Source of the DNA: Phocoena phocoena
Taxonomy: Eukaryota > Chordata > Mammalia > Artiodactyla > Phocoenidae
Reading direction: 5' to 3'
Assembly (NCBI RefSeq): GCF_963924675.1
Contig: NC_089240.1
Location: 114,891,680 to 114,955,679 of the forward strand
DNA length: 64,000 nucleotides
Both the position numbers and the translations under genes were made by a program. The notes beneath the pieces are model-generated. The model saw nothing but the letters and a program-made list of their open reading frames with translations, made no database searches and was not told the origin of the DNA. This document shows, one piece after another, positions 50,410 to 62,559 of this stretch. Positions within the stretch are counted from its first letter, which is position 1, and every line of letters begins with the position of its first letter.

Positions 50410-52250
50410 TTAATCCAGGAATGGAACAGAAATGTTACCCCTATAGAAAGTCGAAGCACAACACAGGAAATTAGAAACTATCTTGAGATGAATAAAAAAG
50501 AAAACACAACATCAAAACTTATGGGATGAAGTTAAAGCAGTTCTTAGAGACTGTTAAATAGCTGTAAATGCCTACATCAAAAAGAAGAAAGAGGACTTCT
50601 GGTTTCCAGTCCAGCATTTAAGGCATTTGGAAGTCATCACTCCATCCTAAAAGCAAGTAAACAGTTGAACAACTAGAAAAAAACTTTGCTTACATCTGTC
50701 AGGGAATTGAGGTCACAGGCAAAAATGGTACACTTAAAATTGGAGAGACAGACAGGCAGATAGAGAATCATAACTTGCTGGACCAGAAGACCATGAGCAG
50801 AAGCCTCCATGGGAAGTGGTATCAGGGTACGAAAACCTGAACTGTAATTGATGAATTGCTGGGGGCTCAGTGCAGAAACATCTGAGAGTTAAAAACTCTA
50901 GGGGGTCCAGTCACAGAGGAGCACACCCACACTTCTGTGACATTTACCTCCAGAAGCTGTACCAGGTCATCACAATGAAGATAGGAGGAAAATCTCCCTT
51001 GTGCTTCAGGAGAGGGAAGGGAAAAGTAGCCATTTTGAAATTTACCAGAGCATTCTGTTCTTCATAACAAGGTCTGCCCTCAAGAGAGAAAGTATTTTAC
51101 CAAACCCTAACCTATTGGGGTTTTATCAGAGCCTAATATACCTAGGGGAAGAGAAATACCCTACGCCAGCTCCCTCTAGCCTTCCTGTCCTATCTAAGGG
51201 AGGGGAAAAAAGACTGAGAAACACTGCTGCAGTTCACAATCTAGGGACATAAGCTCACCAAAAGCCTGAGACCTAATCATAGGACTTGAGAACACTTCCC
51301 CTGACCCCATACCTTACCACCATATTACTAAAGGCCTATTTACTGCAGTTCCTCTTACCTAGTACATCACATCTGGCTTCCAACAAAAAATTACAAGGCA
51401 TGTGAAAAGGTAAAAAAACACAGTTTGAAGAGACAGAGCAAACATTAGAACCACAATCAGATATGGTAGGAATATTGGAATTATCAGACCAGGATTTTAA
51501 TATAACAATGATTAATATGCTATGGGCTCGAATGGAAAAAGCAGACAACATGCAAGAACAGATGGGTATTGTAAGCAGGAATAAATACTGAGAAGGAATA
51601 AAAATGAAATGCTAGAGAGCAAAAACACTCTAATAGAAATGAAAAATGCCTTTGATGGGCTTGTTAGTAAGCTGGACCACTGAGGATAGAAGCTCTGGGC
51701 TTGAGGATGTGCCAACAGAAACTTTCAAAACTGAGAAGCAAACAGAAAAAAACCCTGAAAAATGGAACAAAATATCTAAGAACTGTGGGACAACGTCTAA
51801 AGGTGTAACCTATGTGTGATGAGAATACCAGAAGGAGAATAAAGAGAGAAAGGTACAGAAGAAATATTTGAAACGACAATGACTAAGAATTTCCCCAAAT
51901 TAATGTCAGACACCAAGCCACAGATCCAGGAAGCTCAGAGAAAACCCAGCAGGATAAATGCCCCCCCTGCAAAATGTCCCCTAAGCACACCATATTCAAA
52001 CTCCAGAAAAATCAAAGATAAAGAAAAAAAATCTTGAAAAAAGCCAGAGGATATAAATACTTTACCTATAGAGAAGCTAAGATAAGAACTATACGTGACT
52101 TGTCAGAAAGCATACAAGCAAGAGTAGAGTGGTGTAAAATATTTAAAGTGTTGGGGGAAAAAAAACCCACCAATCTGGAATTCTGTATCTTGTGAAATTT
52201 TCCTTCAAAAGTCAAGCAAAAATAGACTTTCTAGGACAAACAAAAATTGA
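50410..52250 (+). mobile_element. Old LINE-1 / HAL1 cluster
   Basis: 50410-50590 is L1 ORF2 sequence ('acacaacatcaaaacttatg'), then from about 50590 a separate element with 'tatcagaccaggattttaat' and 'cccaaattaatgtcagacac', typical of old L1M/HAL1 ORF1. All reading frames are broken. Confidence 0.7.
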
Positions 52251-52318
52251 GGGAATTTTCTGGCCAGCAGACCTGCTTTGCAAAAAGTGGGTTTTTTTTT
52301 TTTTTAAAGTTCAGAGAG

Positions 52319-52490
52319 GGATTTCCCTGGTGGTCCAGTGGCTAAGACTCCATGCTCCCAATGCAGGGGGCCCAGGTTCAATCCCTGGTCAGGGAACTAG
52401 ATCCCACATGCTGCAACTAAGAGTTCGCATGCCACAACGAAGATCCTGCCTGCTGCAACTAAGACCCAGCGCAGCCAAATAAATAAATAT
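52319..52490 (+). repeat. CHR-type SINE variant
   Basis: 'ggatttccctggtggtccag' head and 'aggttcaatccctggtcagg' box, then 'gacccagcgcagcc' end with AAAT tail. It runs directly into an L1 3' end. Confidence 0.92.
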
Positions 52491-52509
52491 TTAAAATTTT
52501 TAAAAATTA

Positions 52510-52680
52510 AAAAAATTAAGTTCGGGTGGGATAGGGAGGGTGGGAGGCAGATGCAAGAGGGAGGGGATATGGGGATATAAGTATACGTATAGCTGATTCA
52601 CTTTGTTATACAGCAGAAACTAACAGAACAATGTAAAGCAATTACACTCCAATAAAGATGTTAAAAAATAAAATAAAAAA
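52510..52680 (+). mobile_element. LINE-1 3' end fused to the preceding SINE
   Basis: 'gggatagggagggtgggagg', 'gctgattcactttgttatac' and 'ccaataaagatg' plus A-rich tail. The 13-base repeat AAAG(T/A)TCAGAGAG lies before the SINE (52306-52318) and after this L1 (52682-52694), so the two may share one insertion event. Confidence 0.85.
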
Positions 52681-52689
52681 TAAAGATCA

Positions 52690-53673
52690 GAGAGAAAGAA
52701 GATGTTATTGGTTAGAAACAGATCTACATAAAGAAAGAAAGCATGAAAGAAGGAATAAGTGAAGATCAAATAAAAACTTATTTTTCTGTAAATCAACTAT
52801 ACCTCAATAAAAAACTTTTATTTTTCTTCTTAATTGATCAAACAGATAACAGTTTGTTCAAAATAATAATAGAAACAATGTATTAGATTTTATATATATA
52901 TATATAATGCTTATGTGTGCTTATGTATAAGTGAAATGAATGACAGCAATGATACAAGGGATAGGAAGGAGGGATTAGGAGCACTTTGTTATTGTAAAGT
53001 ACTTGCACTTGTACCTGTGAAGCAATACAGTGTTATTTGAAAGTGGACTTGGACTAGTTCTAAATGTATATTGCAAACTCTAGGGCAATCACTAAAAAAG
53101 TAAAAAAAAAAATTCTAAAACTACACAAGCTACCAAAACTGACTCACAAAGAGGTAGAAAATCTGAATATCTCTATAACAAGTAAAGAGATTGAATTAAT
53201 ATTCAAAACAACTTCCCATAAGTTAAAGCCCAGGATGAGATTGCTTTATTGATTAATTCTACCAAAAATTTAAAGAATTCACATCAATCCTTCACAAACA
53301 CTTAAAATCCTGGAAAAGAAGAGTGTACAAAGTTAGAGTGTATACTTCTCAATTTCAAAACTTACTAAAAAACTTCAGTAACAAGACAGTTTAGTACTGG
53401 TATAAAATAGATATATAGACCAATGGAATAGAATTGAGAGTCCAGAAATGAACTCATGGTGAACTTATTTTTGACAAGAGTGCTGTGAACTTCCAATAAG
53501 GAAAGAAAAGTCTTTTCAAAAAATGGTTCTGGCTAAATGGGAAAAGAATTTGATAAAGAATAGATACATGTATATGTATAATTGAATCACTTTGCTGTAC
53601 ACTTGAAACTAACACAACATTGTTAATCAACTATACTCCAATACAAAATAAAAAGTTTTTTAAAAAAGTATAT
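52690..53673 (+). mobile_element. Old LINE-1 fragments
   Basis: L1M-type sequence in pieces, including a run of TA dinucleotides near 52892-52908, an ORF2 piece up to 53530 and a small L1 3' tail (about 53545-53660, 'aatcactttgctgtacactt'). Confidence 0.75.
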
Positions 53674-53687
53674 AAAAAGTGGTGCTG

Positions 53688-54025
53688 GGACTTCCCTGGT
53701 GGTGCAGCGGTTGGGAATCCACCTGCCAATGCAGGGGACACGGGTTCGATCCCTGGTCCAGGAAGATCTCACATGCTGAGGAGCAACTAAGCCCGTGCGC
53801 CACAACTACTGAGCCTGTGCTCTAGAGCCTGTGAGCCACAACTACTGAGCCCACGTGCCACAACTACTGAAGCCCACGCGCCTAGAGCCCGTGCTCTGCA
53901 ACAAGAGAAGCCACCGCAATGAGAAGCCCACGCACTGCAACGAAGAGTAGCCCCCACTCACCGCAACTAAAGAAGGCCCGTGCGCAGCAACAAAGACCCA
54001 ACGCAGCCAAAAATAAATTAAATAA
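53688..54025 (+). repeat. CHR-type SINE, long form, with extra 3' sequence
   Basis: Complete long-form copy with A-rich tail. A 17-bp exact repeat AAAAAGTGGTGCTGGGA occurs at 53674-53690 and 54098-54114. Between the SINE tail and the second copy lie about 40 bases of non-SINE sequence and a short A run. Confidence 0.94.
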
Positions 54026-54097
54026 ATAAAAACAACCAAAAAACAAAAACAAAAAACACATGTACCCTTTGATTGTGCAATCCCTCTTTAAAGACAA

Positions 54098-54957
54098 AAA
54101 AAGTGGTGCTGGGACCACTGAATAACTACATACAAAGAAAGAATTTGCACTCCTACTTCACACCATATACAAAAATTAACTCAAAATGGATTCAAGAGTT
54201 AAAACCACAAAACTCTTAGAAGAAAACAGAGGAGGAAATCTTCCTGATCTTGAATTCAGCAATAGATTCTTGGATGACACCAAAAGCACAAGCAACAAGA
54301 GAAAAAATAGATAAACTGAAATTCATGAAAATTGAAAACTTTTATGTATCACAGGACATTATCAAGAAAGTAAAAAGACAACCCACAGAATGGGGAAAAT
54401 ATCTACAAATCATATATTTGAAAAGGTTCTACTATTCAGAATATATAAAGGACTCTTACAACTCAACAATAAAAATAATCAGTTAAAAGTTGGCCAAGGA
54501 TTTAAATAGACATCTCTCCAAAGAAGATATACAAGTGGCCAATAAGCGCATAAAAAGATACTCAACATAGTTAACCATTAGGGAAATGCTAATCAAAACC
54601 ACAATACTACTTCACACTCATTAGGGCGGCTATAATAAAAAGAAAAAAATAGAAAGAACAAGTGTTGGTGAGGGTGTGGAGAAACTGGGACCCTCATACA
54701 TTGCTGGTGGGAAAGTCAAAAATTGTAACTGCTGTGGAAAAGTTTGGCAGTTCCTCAAAAAGTTAAAGTTATTATATGACCCAGTAATTCCACTCCTAGA
54801 GAAATGAAAACATATGTCTGTGTAAAAATTTGCACATCAATTTTCACAGCAGCATTATAAATAATAACCAAAAAGTGGAAATAATCCAAAGGTCCATAAA
54901 CAAAACCTGGCATATATCCATAATATGGAAGATTTATTCCGTCATTAAAAGCAATGA
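54098..54957 (+). mobile_element. Old LINE-1 ORF2 fragment
   Basis: L1 ORF2 C-terminal half in broken frames ('ttcacaccatatacaaaaat', 'gaaactgggaccctcataca', 'cccagtaattccactcctag'). It is the same element that is interrupted by the following SINE. Confidence 0.85.
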
Positions 54958-55200
54958 AGGGACTTCCCTGGTGGTCCAGTGGTTAAGAATCCGCCTTCCA
55001 ATGCAGGGGACACAGGTCCGATCCCTGGTCGGGAAACCAAGATCCCACATGCTGCGGGGCAGCTAAGCCTGTGCACTCTAGAGCCTGCGCACCACAACTA
55101 AAGAGCCCGCGCACTGCAACTACGAGCCTGCATACCACAACGAAGATCCCGCATGCCGCAACTAAAACCCGACACAGCCAAATAAATAAATTAATTAAAA
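54958..55200 (+). repeat. CHR-type SINE nested in L1
   Basis: 'gggacttccctggtggtcc' head, 'aggtccgatccctggtcggg' box, 'acccgacacagcc' end and AAAT tail. The L1 ORF2 frame resumes about 25 bases later. Confidence 0.92.
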
Positions 55201-55580
55201 AATACTTTCCTTCTTTAAGAAATAAAAATGAAGTACTGATACATTCTACAACATGGATGAACCTTGACAATACTATGCTAAAAAAGAAGTCAAACACAAA
55301 AGAACAAATATTGCATGATTCAATTTATATGAAACATCCAGGATAGGGAAGACCCATAGAGACGGAAAGTCGATTAGTGGTTGTCAAGGGCTGGAGGGAG
55401 TGACTACAAACGGGTACAGGGTTTCTTACTGGGGTGATGAAAATGCTGGAAAGTAAGATGGTGGTGATCACCACACAACTCTGTTAATTTACTAAAAATC
55501 AGTGAATTGTACACTTTAAAGTGGTGATTTTTGTGCTGTGTGAATTATGTGTCATTATAGTTGTTATTTTAAAGTCAAAG
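55201..55580 (+). mobile_element. LINE-1 3' portion continuing after the SINE
   Basis: 'catggatgaaccttgacaat', 'gactacaaacgggtac', 'ggtggtgatcaccacacaac' and 'gtacactttaaagtggtgat' are L1 ORF2 end and 3' UTR. Confidence 0.85.
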
Positions 55581-55589
55581 CACAAATTT

Positions 55590-57705
55590 CTCATCTGTTA
55601 ATAGAAACTTTTCTGTTTTTTCTCTGACTCCAAGTCCTCATCCAGTAGTGTCCTTCCAAACTCAAATGTGTCCATTGTAAGCGGTCTCTGCCCAGCTGGG
55701 CTGCTGTTCGTTGCAATGTGTTAAATAATCATTTATACTCATGCTCAGCACTAGGATTCATTTTTTATTCTTAAAAATGGACAGAGCTGCACTAGAATTC
55801 AAGAGTACCACATTTTATTAAGAGGTAAAACTCATACGCAGACTACCGTTTTAGCAACATTTGTCTACAGTATTTGTATTGGAGGAAAAAGAGGATGGTG
55901 GCCTGGCTTCCCACTTATATTCAGGAGAGAATGAAGTCATCTCATCATCTCCTGTGTTCACATTTTTCTAAAGAGACCATGTCTGGTAATGAGCCATCTC
56001 ACATCCTCAACCTTGCTTTCAAGCACTGTTGTCTGTAACTGTCACACTACCCGAAGTATAATGTCCATTGAAAAAAAAGAAAACCAAAGTAAAAAAGAAA
56101 ACAAAACAAAACAGTCATTGCCTGAGGGAATTTTAAAATTAGAAAATTCACGGACATTATTTATATCAAAAAATGTGATTTTTAAGACAATTAAACATCA
56201 CTGCTTTAATTCCATGGTTGCTGTAATTCAACATTCCTCCCCCCATTGAAACAGTTTTATTATTTTAACTCCCTTTAAAATGCCATCACAGGTAGTTCCT
56301 TTAAGAGAAAGCACTAAGATGTTGCAAGAAAGGTGCCAACTGTCCTGCTCCAGTGGATTTATTTGCTAGGCGAAGCAGCACACTTTCTAAGCGTTCCATC
56401 TGTGCTGGAACCACTCATATGGGACAAACGGAGGTAGGAAGGCAGACACTCCCTGCTGCCTTTGAGTAAGTTCTGGAGAGCTGAATGGAAACATACACTA
56501 AACTCCTATTGTTGCAAGTCTTGAGGGTGGCTGAATGCTGACTTTACAAGCTAAATTGACACAAGTGATTAATGAGTCCTTCATTAAATAATGCAAAAGT
56601 TGTTTGAATGATGATGTACTAAATAGCATTGCCCTTGCTGTGGTTTGATTAGTGGAAATGCTCATCAGGGTGGATGCCTGGGATTCTCTCCCAAATTCAC
56701 TTGGATTTTTATTGCTTTCCTCAATCTCAGAAGACCAACTGATGAACTGCGGAGACTGGTTCTTTATTTTTCAGGGCATCTACTGTAAAAGGATAAAAAG
56801 GGAAGCAGACAGAGAAGGCTATGTGTTCCCAAACAGAAGGCCTCAGTGGTGAGTCAGAACGCAAACAGTTTGGCAGGCCAACCAACTTCAGAGCAGTACA
56901 ATCTGATCGAGATGAAATCCACTCAAAATACTAAAATGGACTGTGTCCAGACATTGCCTTTGCCTCTCTGACTCCATCTTCACAAGGACAACAGAGTATC
57001 CTTTTGCTCAATTAACCTCTGACTAAATTCAGAATAAAACAGATGGTGAGAAGCCATAGGAAAAAGAGGTGGAGGCCTTTTGTACCTCCATCCTGGGCTA
57101 TTGATTTTCCAGTAAAATATATTTCCTCCATTTCCTGGAAAGGATTTAGAGTGAGTTCATTTTTATAACTCTGTTTTCCATAAGGGAACAAGTCATATAA
57201 GTCTGAAGAAATTATTTTAAGAGGCTAAAATGCATAAACAAAAGCTGGAAACAGAGATACATCCCATGATAAGGAAGATTATAATGGCCCCAGGAAACCT
57301 TAATCTAAGCAAAACCATCATATTATAGGAATTCTGAGATAAGTAAGATGCCTGCAAAAACGGGTTCATGTTGGTAAACTCCTAGAAGATGGGTAAAGGT
57401 AATACACTACGGTATTTATGTCATATTTGACGTATATGGCAGAAGAGCTTGCCTGTTTACATTCAAGTGCAGTGATCAATTTCACCCCCTCCAGGTCCTT
57501 GGTTTTCACAAAACAAGCAGCACTCTTGCCCTGTTATGGACAGATTCTGCAAAGCAGAGATGGACTCTGAAAACTCTTGTCACCTCCCTGACCTCAGATG
57601 GAAGATATGGATGAGTTAGGCAGGAAATGGGTAGGTAAAAAAGAATAGGGGATATAGAGAAGGAATAACTGGATAGAGGTGTAAGGTAGTTTAGGCTGGT
57701 GGTTT
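55590..57705. other. ARHGEF6 intron, mostly unique
   Basis: About 2.1 kb without recognisable exon or repeat. Searched for the SH3 and linker exons of ARHGEF6 without success. Confidence 0.5.
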
Positions 57706-57709
57706 TAAA

Positions 57710-58035
57710 AAAGGGAGGGTGCACAGAGGTTTTTTAGGGCAGTGAAATTACTCTGAACAACACTGTAATGGTGGATACGTGTCATTATACATTTATCTAA
57801 ACCCATAGAATGCCCAACACCAAGAGTGAATGGTAATGTAAACTCTGGACTTTGGTGCTAATGATGGGTCAATGTATGTTCATCAATTGTCACAAATGTC
57901 CCACACTGGTGGGAGATGCTGATCCTGGGGGAGCCTGTGCATGTGTGTGGGTAGGTGGTATACAGGACATCTCCAACCTTTGGATCAATTTTGCTGTGAA
58001 CCTAGAACTGCTCTAAAAAATAAAGTTTCTTTTAG
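57710..58035 (+). mobile_element. Old LINE-1 3' UTR
   Basis: 'gtaaactctggactttggtg', 'gggtcaatgtatgttcatca' and 'gaactgctctaaaaaataaa' form the 3' UTR of an old L1. Confidence 0.8.
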
Positions 58036-58380
58036 AAGGGTAGATAAGCACTAGAAACGCAGAGAAAATTCAGGGTGGGAGCAAGTGGGTAAATAGATGA
58101 GTGAGAGAGAAAAGGGGGGTAAACAGAAGATGGGTGGCAGAAGCAAGAACTACAGGAGGCTTCCTGGGATTCTGATGTGATTGAACGGGTTTCAGATTTC
58201 TTCCCACCTTTCCGACTGCACGGAGGTTCTGGTAAGACATCTGCCACACGTTACAATAAAGGAGAAGAAAGTTAGAAAAAATAAATAATACTGGCCCTTA
58301 CTGATTATGTTTTCCTATTTGGATGTAGGGAAATGTCATCTCTCACTCTGCAGCTAGATGCTCATCCCCAGAGTTCAGTA

Positions 58381-58851
58381 CAGGCAGACCTCGTTTTATT
58401 GCGTTTAGCTTTATTGCGCTTCACGGATATTGTGGGTTTTCCACAAATGGAAGGTTTGTGGCAACCCTGCATCAAGCAAGTCTATTGGCGCCGTTTTTCC
58501 AACAGCATTTGCTCACTTCACGTCTCTGTGTCACTTTTGGTAATTCTCGCAATACCCCAAACTTTTTCATTATTATTATATTTGTTATGTGACCAGTGAT
58601 CTTTGATGTGACTATTGCAAAAAGATTACAACTCGCTGAAGGCTCAGATGTTGGCGAGCATTTTTTAGCAATAAAATTGTTTTAAATAAGGTGCGTCCAT
58701 TGTTTTTTAAGACAATGCCATTGCACACTTAACAGACTACAGTAAAGTGTAAACATAACTTTTATATGCACTGGGAAAACAAACAACTCATGTAACTCGC
58801 TTTACTGTGATGGTCTGGAACTGAACTGGCAATACCTTCGAGGTGTGCCTA
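58381..58851 (+). mobile_element. Tigger-family DNA transposon (mariner-like), non-autonomous
   Basis: Has matching terminal inverted repeats (CAGGCAGACCTCG at the start and CGAGGTGTGCCT at the end), the internal 'aaggtttgtggcaaccctgc' and 'gatctttgatgtgactattg' blocks, and TA at both ends. It matches the Tigger1-type consensus over about 470 bp and has no transposase frame. Confidence 0.92.
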
Positions 58852-58859
58852 TATTAGGA

Positions 58860-59145
58860 TTATTGTGAGTCTGGCCTATTTGTGGCAGCACGAGGGACTG
58901 CATTCTTACATTGGGCTGCACCAGTTGCAATAAATAAGAATTTCACCCTCCGAGAGGCATTTTGATGGGGATAGAAGAGAACGCAGTCCATTCTGTGACC
59001 TGCAGGGACGGACTGCAGGCACGTACATTCTTGCCTGGATGAGTGTGCTCACAGGGTTCCCCCTACCTGACTTCCCTTCCAGCTCTTCTCTGCTTATCTA
59101 AGTCCTGACATGGCGTCAATCCTCTCTCCCATTCAACCTTTCCCT
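58860..59145. other. Intron segment, nothing recognised
   Basis: Short unique stretch between two DNA transposons. Confidence 0.5.
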
Positions 59146-59149
59146 TTAT

Positions 59150-59365
59150 TGGTTCTCAAATTTTAGTTTAGTGAGTATCAGCTCACCTGGGGGGGATGGA
59201 GAGAAGGGGGCTAAGGGGGTGTTAAAAATGCTGTTTCCTGGGACCTATTGCCAGAGATTCTGATGTAACAAGCCAGATGTGGAGACCAGATATCTGCAGT
59301 TTTAAGTCTCCCTGGGGGCTTTCAAATGCAAAAGATCCCCCAACCACATTTGGAGCAACTCATTT
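59150..59365 (+). mobile_element. MER20-like hAT-Charlie element, diverged
   Basis: 'ttggttctcaaattttagtt', 'agagattctgatgtaacaag' and 'tttggagcaa' fit the pattern of MER20-type elements. Internal parts are diverged. Confidence 0.55.
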
Positions 59366-59517
59366 TAGGACAGTTTATAACTTGACATCACTGTCTGCCA
59401 CGTGGCTTATACCATCATGTCTGTCCTATCTTCCCAGTGAGACCATGGGTGCCAAGACCTAAGCACTGCATGCAAATTAAGCCTGACAACTAAGCTACAT
59501 AGATTCCTCTTTCTTTT

Positions 59518-59725
59518 CTTTTCTTTTTTTTAGTTTTATTGAGGTCTGACAAATAAAAATTGTATATATTCAAGGTATACAACTTGATATTTTGATATAT
59601 GTATACATTGTGAAATGATCACTACAATCAAGCTAATTAACACATCCATCACCTCTCACAGTTACCATTTTCTATTGTTGTGCTTATTATTATTATTTAT
59701 TTTTTAATCCCTCCTGGCATGTAAC
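59518..59725 (-). mobile_element. LINE-1 3' UTR fragment
   Basis: Reverse orientation: 'ttattgaggtctgacaaata', 'tattcaaggtatacaacttg' and 'aacacatccatcacctctca' blocks of an L1 3' end. Confidence 0.85.
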
Positions 59726-60320
59726 ATCAACTTACAATAGGCAAAGAGAGCCAAAGAGAAGATTATTAGAAAAACAATTCAGAGAAAATGATATGCTTTT
59801 CCTCAGTAGTGAGAGTTTAACAAATGGCAGTGAATTCTGAGGACAATGAAGGAACCAAGGTCAGGAGCAGCAAAAGCCTCTAGGCTGCCATGTCCCTAAA
59901 GGATGAGCTAAACTCTCATTCAAAACAACGGGCCAGGAGAGGCCAAGCCTCAGTTAGATGCATTAAACATGCCCCTCTGAAGAAGGCAGGAAGGAAGGAA
60001 ACTACTTTTTGACATGTACTGTTTACATTATCATTCAGTGCTAAATATTTGTATTTCGTTGATGACTTCCTTTTAATCCAAGGTTTTTTGAGCTTTAAAA
60101 AAAAATGCCTCATGGCAGATGCAGGTCTGAGTTGGGTACCCCATGCCACTTGTGATGACACCGGAGAACTTCTAAACATTTCAAAACTGACGTGCCACCA
60201 GAAGCATATCGAGGCCTAAACGGGGATGAAATCAGCAGACAATCCCTTGGAAACCTGAAAAAGGGGAGAGAACGTCTGCAGACTTGCAAATTCCAAGAGG
60301 TCTCTATCCTGCCCAAGTTT
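59726..60320. other. Intron segment, nothing recognised
   Basis: About 600 bp unique. Minus-strand frames here (59916-60179, 60110-60316) lack splice or domain support. Confidence 0.5.
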
Positions 60321-60325
60321 ACAGG

Positions 60326-60797
60326 ATACGACAGTTAATTTTATGTGTCAACTTGTCTGGGTCACGAGGTGCCCAGATTAAATAATATTTCTGGGCATGT
60401 CTGTGAGGGTGTTTCCAGATGAGATGAGCCTTTGAATCAGTAGCCTGAGTAAAGCAGATTGCCCTCCCCAATATGCGTAGGCATCATCCAATCTGTTGAG
60501 GGCCCATATAGAACAAAAAGGTGGAGGAAGGGAGAATTTGCTCACTCTGCCTGACTTCTTGAGCTGGGACATCAGTCTTCTACCCAAGGACTGGAATTTA
60601 CACCATTAGCTCTCCTGGTTCTCAGGCCTGTGGACTTGTACTGAACTACACCGCCATCTGTCCTGGGTCTTCAGCTTACACATGGCAGATCGTGGGACTT
60701 CTCAGCCTCCATAATCACGGGAGCCAATTATTTACAGTAAATCTCTTTATGTGGATCCTGTTGGTTCTGTCTCTCTGGAGAACCCTGACTAATACGC
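60326..60797 (+). mobile_element. MLT2-type ERVL solo LTR
   Basis: Matches the MLT2 LTR pattern along its length: 'agttaattttatgtgtcaac' near the start, 'aagcagattgccctcccc', 'ctcagcctccataatcacgg', 'taaatctctttatgtg' (a polyadenylation-type region) and 'gagaaccctgactaatac' at the end. No internal retroviral genes lie next to it, so it is a solo LTR. Confidence 0.85.
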
Positions 60798-60951
60798 ATG
60801 ACCAAAATAAAGGAAGCATTTGGACTAGCAAGGACTCGCTGAATGCAAGAGCATAAGAACAGGTCTGGTCAGCGACAGTACTGTCAGGGTCTGAGAATAG
60901 AAAAATCTCCATGAAGGAGAAATAATGAAGAATACATAATTTCTGTTTAAA

Positions 60952-61036
60952 ATACACACACACACACACGTCATAGGCAATATATATGTATATATGCACA
61001 CACGTGTGCACACACACGCACACGCACACACACACA
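60952..61036 (+). repeat. (CA)n-rich microsatellite, compound
   Basis: CA repeats broken by a TATATGTATA segment and CACG variants. Confidence 0.9.
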
Positions 61037-61039
61037 TAG

Positions 61040-61745
61040 ACATCTACCTCAAAGAAAGATTGTCATGAGATTCACCAAGAGGTTAATAGTGATCATCTCT
61101 GAGTGGTGGGATTACAGGTGATATTTATTTTCTTCTTTATACTTTTCCTGAACTGTCTGATTTTTTTAAAATCATTGTTTACATAATGTTATGGAGTCAG
61201 AAATGAAATACTTTCTGTTTTTAAAAAAATGAAGTAAAAATCAGTCACTACTGCCCTTATAGTACTAGCAACAGAAAATGCCTACAATTAATGACTCTTA
61301 GAGAGGATAAGAGTTAATATAAGATCATATGGGAAATAAAATTTGTTACATTTTTACCAAAGGAAAAAAGATCAGATGGGGACGTCTTACATGTGGGTGA
61401 ACTTGATTTTCCAGGTCTCCAAATACTGTGGGTGAGCTAGAATTATTTTGGTTTGTCTAAGGTATTCAACACAGATTGGGAGGGCAATCAGAACACTCAG
61501 AACATATTTTGAATTAGTTGCTGCTAAAAATTTGCCTAAATACTCAAAAATGTGAATTAGAAAAAAACACCAACAATCAACCCAAATCCCTTCACATGCA
61601 TATCTAGTTACAACAACATGTCTAACTGGTCTCAATAATTCAGCAATATTTACACCACAGCTCTACAGTTCCTTCCCAGGCCATCATGGGCTCTCCAAGA
61701 CCTTCTGTTTTATTAAGTTTGGTTTGAGACGAAATCTATCAAAAT
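61040..61745. other. Intron segment, nothing recognised
   Basis: About 700 bp. Part of 61080-61240 resembles a degraded L1 3' UTR ('gagtggtgggattacaggtg'), but the assignment is weak. Confidence 0.4.
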
Positions 61746-61749
61746 TTAA

Positions 61750-61917
61750 ATACATATATATTTTTTTTGGCTCAACAATTTAACTTCTAGGAATCCACCT
61801 CACAGATCTTTATATACTTTGCCAAAGTTACACATATAAGATGTTCACTGCAGAATTGTTTATAATTGTGAGGAACTGGAAATAATGTACATGAACTCCA
61901 ACAGGAGATGGGTGATA
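61750..61917 (+). mobile_element. Old LINE-1 fragment
   Basis: 'caacaatttaacttctagga', 'ttcactgcagaattgtttat' and 'gaactggaaataatgtacat' fit L1 ORF2 3' sequence. Confidence 0.6.
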
Positions 61918-61930
61918 GAAACTACAGTAC

Positions 61931-62282
61931 AGGGGCTTCCCTGGTGGCACAGTAGTTGAGAATCCGCCTGCCAATGCAGGGCACATGGGTTCGAGCCCTG
62001 GTCCAGGAAGATCCCACATGCCACGGAGCAACTAAGCCCATGCGCCACAACTACTGAGCCTGCACTCTAGAGCCCACAAGGCACAACTACTGAGCCCGCA
62101 TGCTGCAACTACTGAAGCCCGCACACCCTAGAGCCCGTGCTCCACAACAAGAGAAGCCACCACAATGAGAAGCCCACGCACCGCAGCAAAGAGTAGCCCC
62201 CGCTCGCCATGACTACATAAAGCCCGCGGGCAGCAAAAAGACTCAACACAGCCAAAAATAAAATTAATTAAAAAATAAAAAA
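61931..62282 (+). repeat. CHR-type SINE, long form
   Basis: Complete long-form SINE with A-rich tail. The perfect 13-bp duplication GAAACTACAGTAC flanks it (61918-61930 and 62283-62295). Confidence 0.96.
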
Positions 62283-62559
62283 GAAACTACAGTACGTCCA
62301 GAGTTGGTATATAGTATATTTGGGGTTTACATAACGCCCATAAGAATCACAGAGGTTAGTCTGCCTTGGATAATCCCAGCATTTTAAATTGGTAGACTCA
62401 GCAGAGGCAGAGAGAGACTGAAAGCAGAGCGATGGTGTGCTCCAGGTCCGCAGGGAGAAGCAGCTACGGTAACACTTTCACCTACCATTTGACTGTGCCC
62501 TTCCGTTAAAAATTAAATCCTTGGGGGTCACCTGGAAGCTAAAAGTGGTCAGAACCAGA

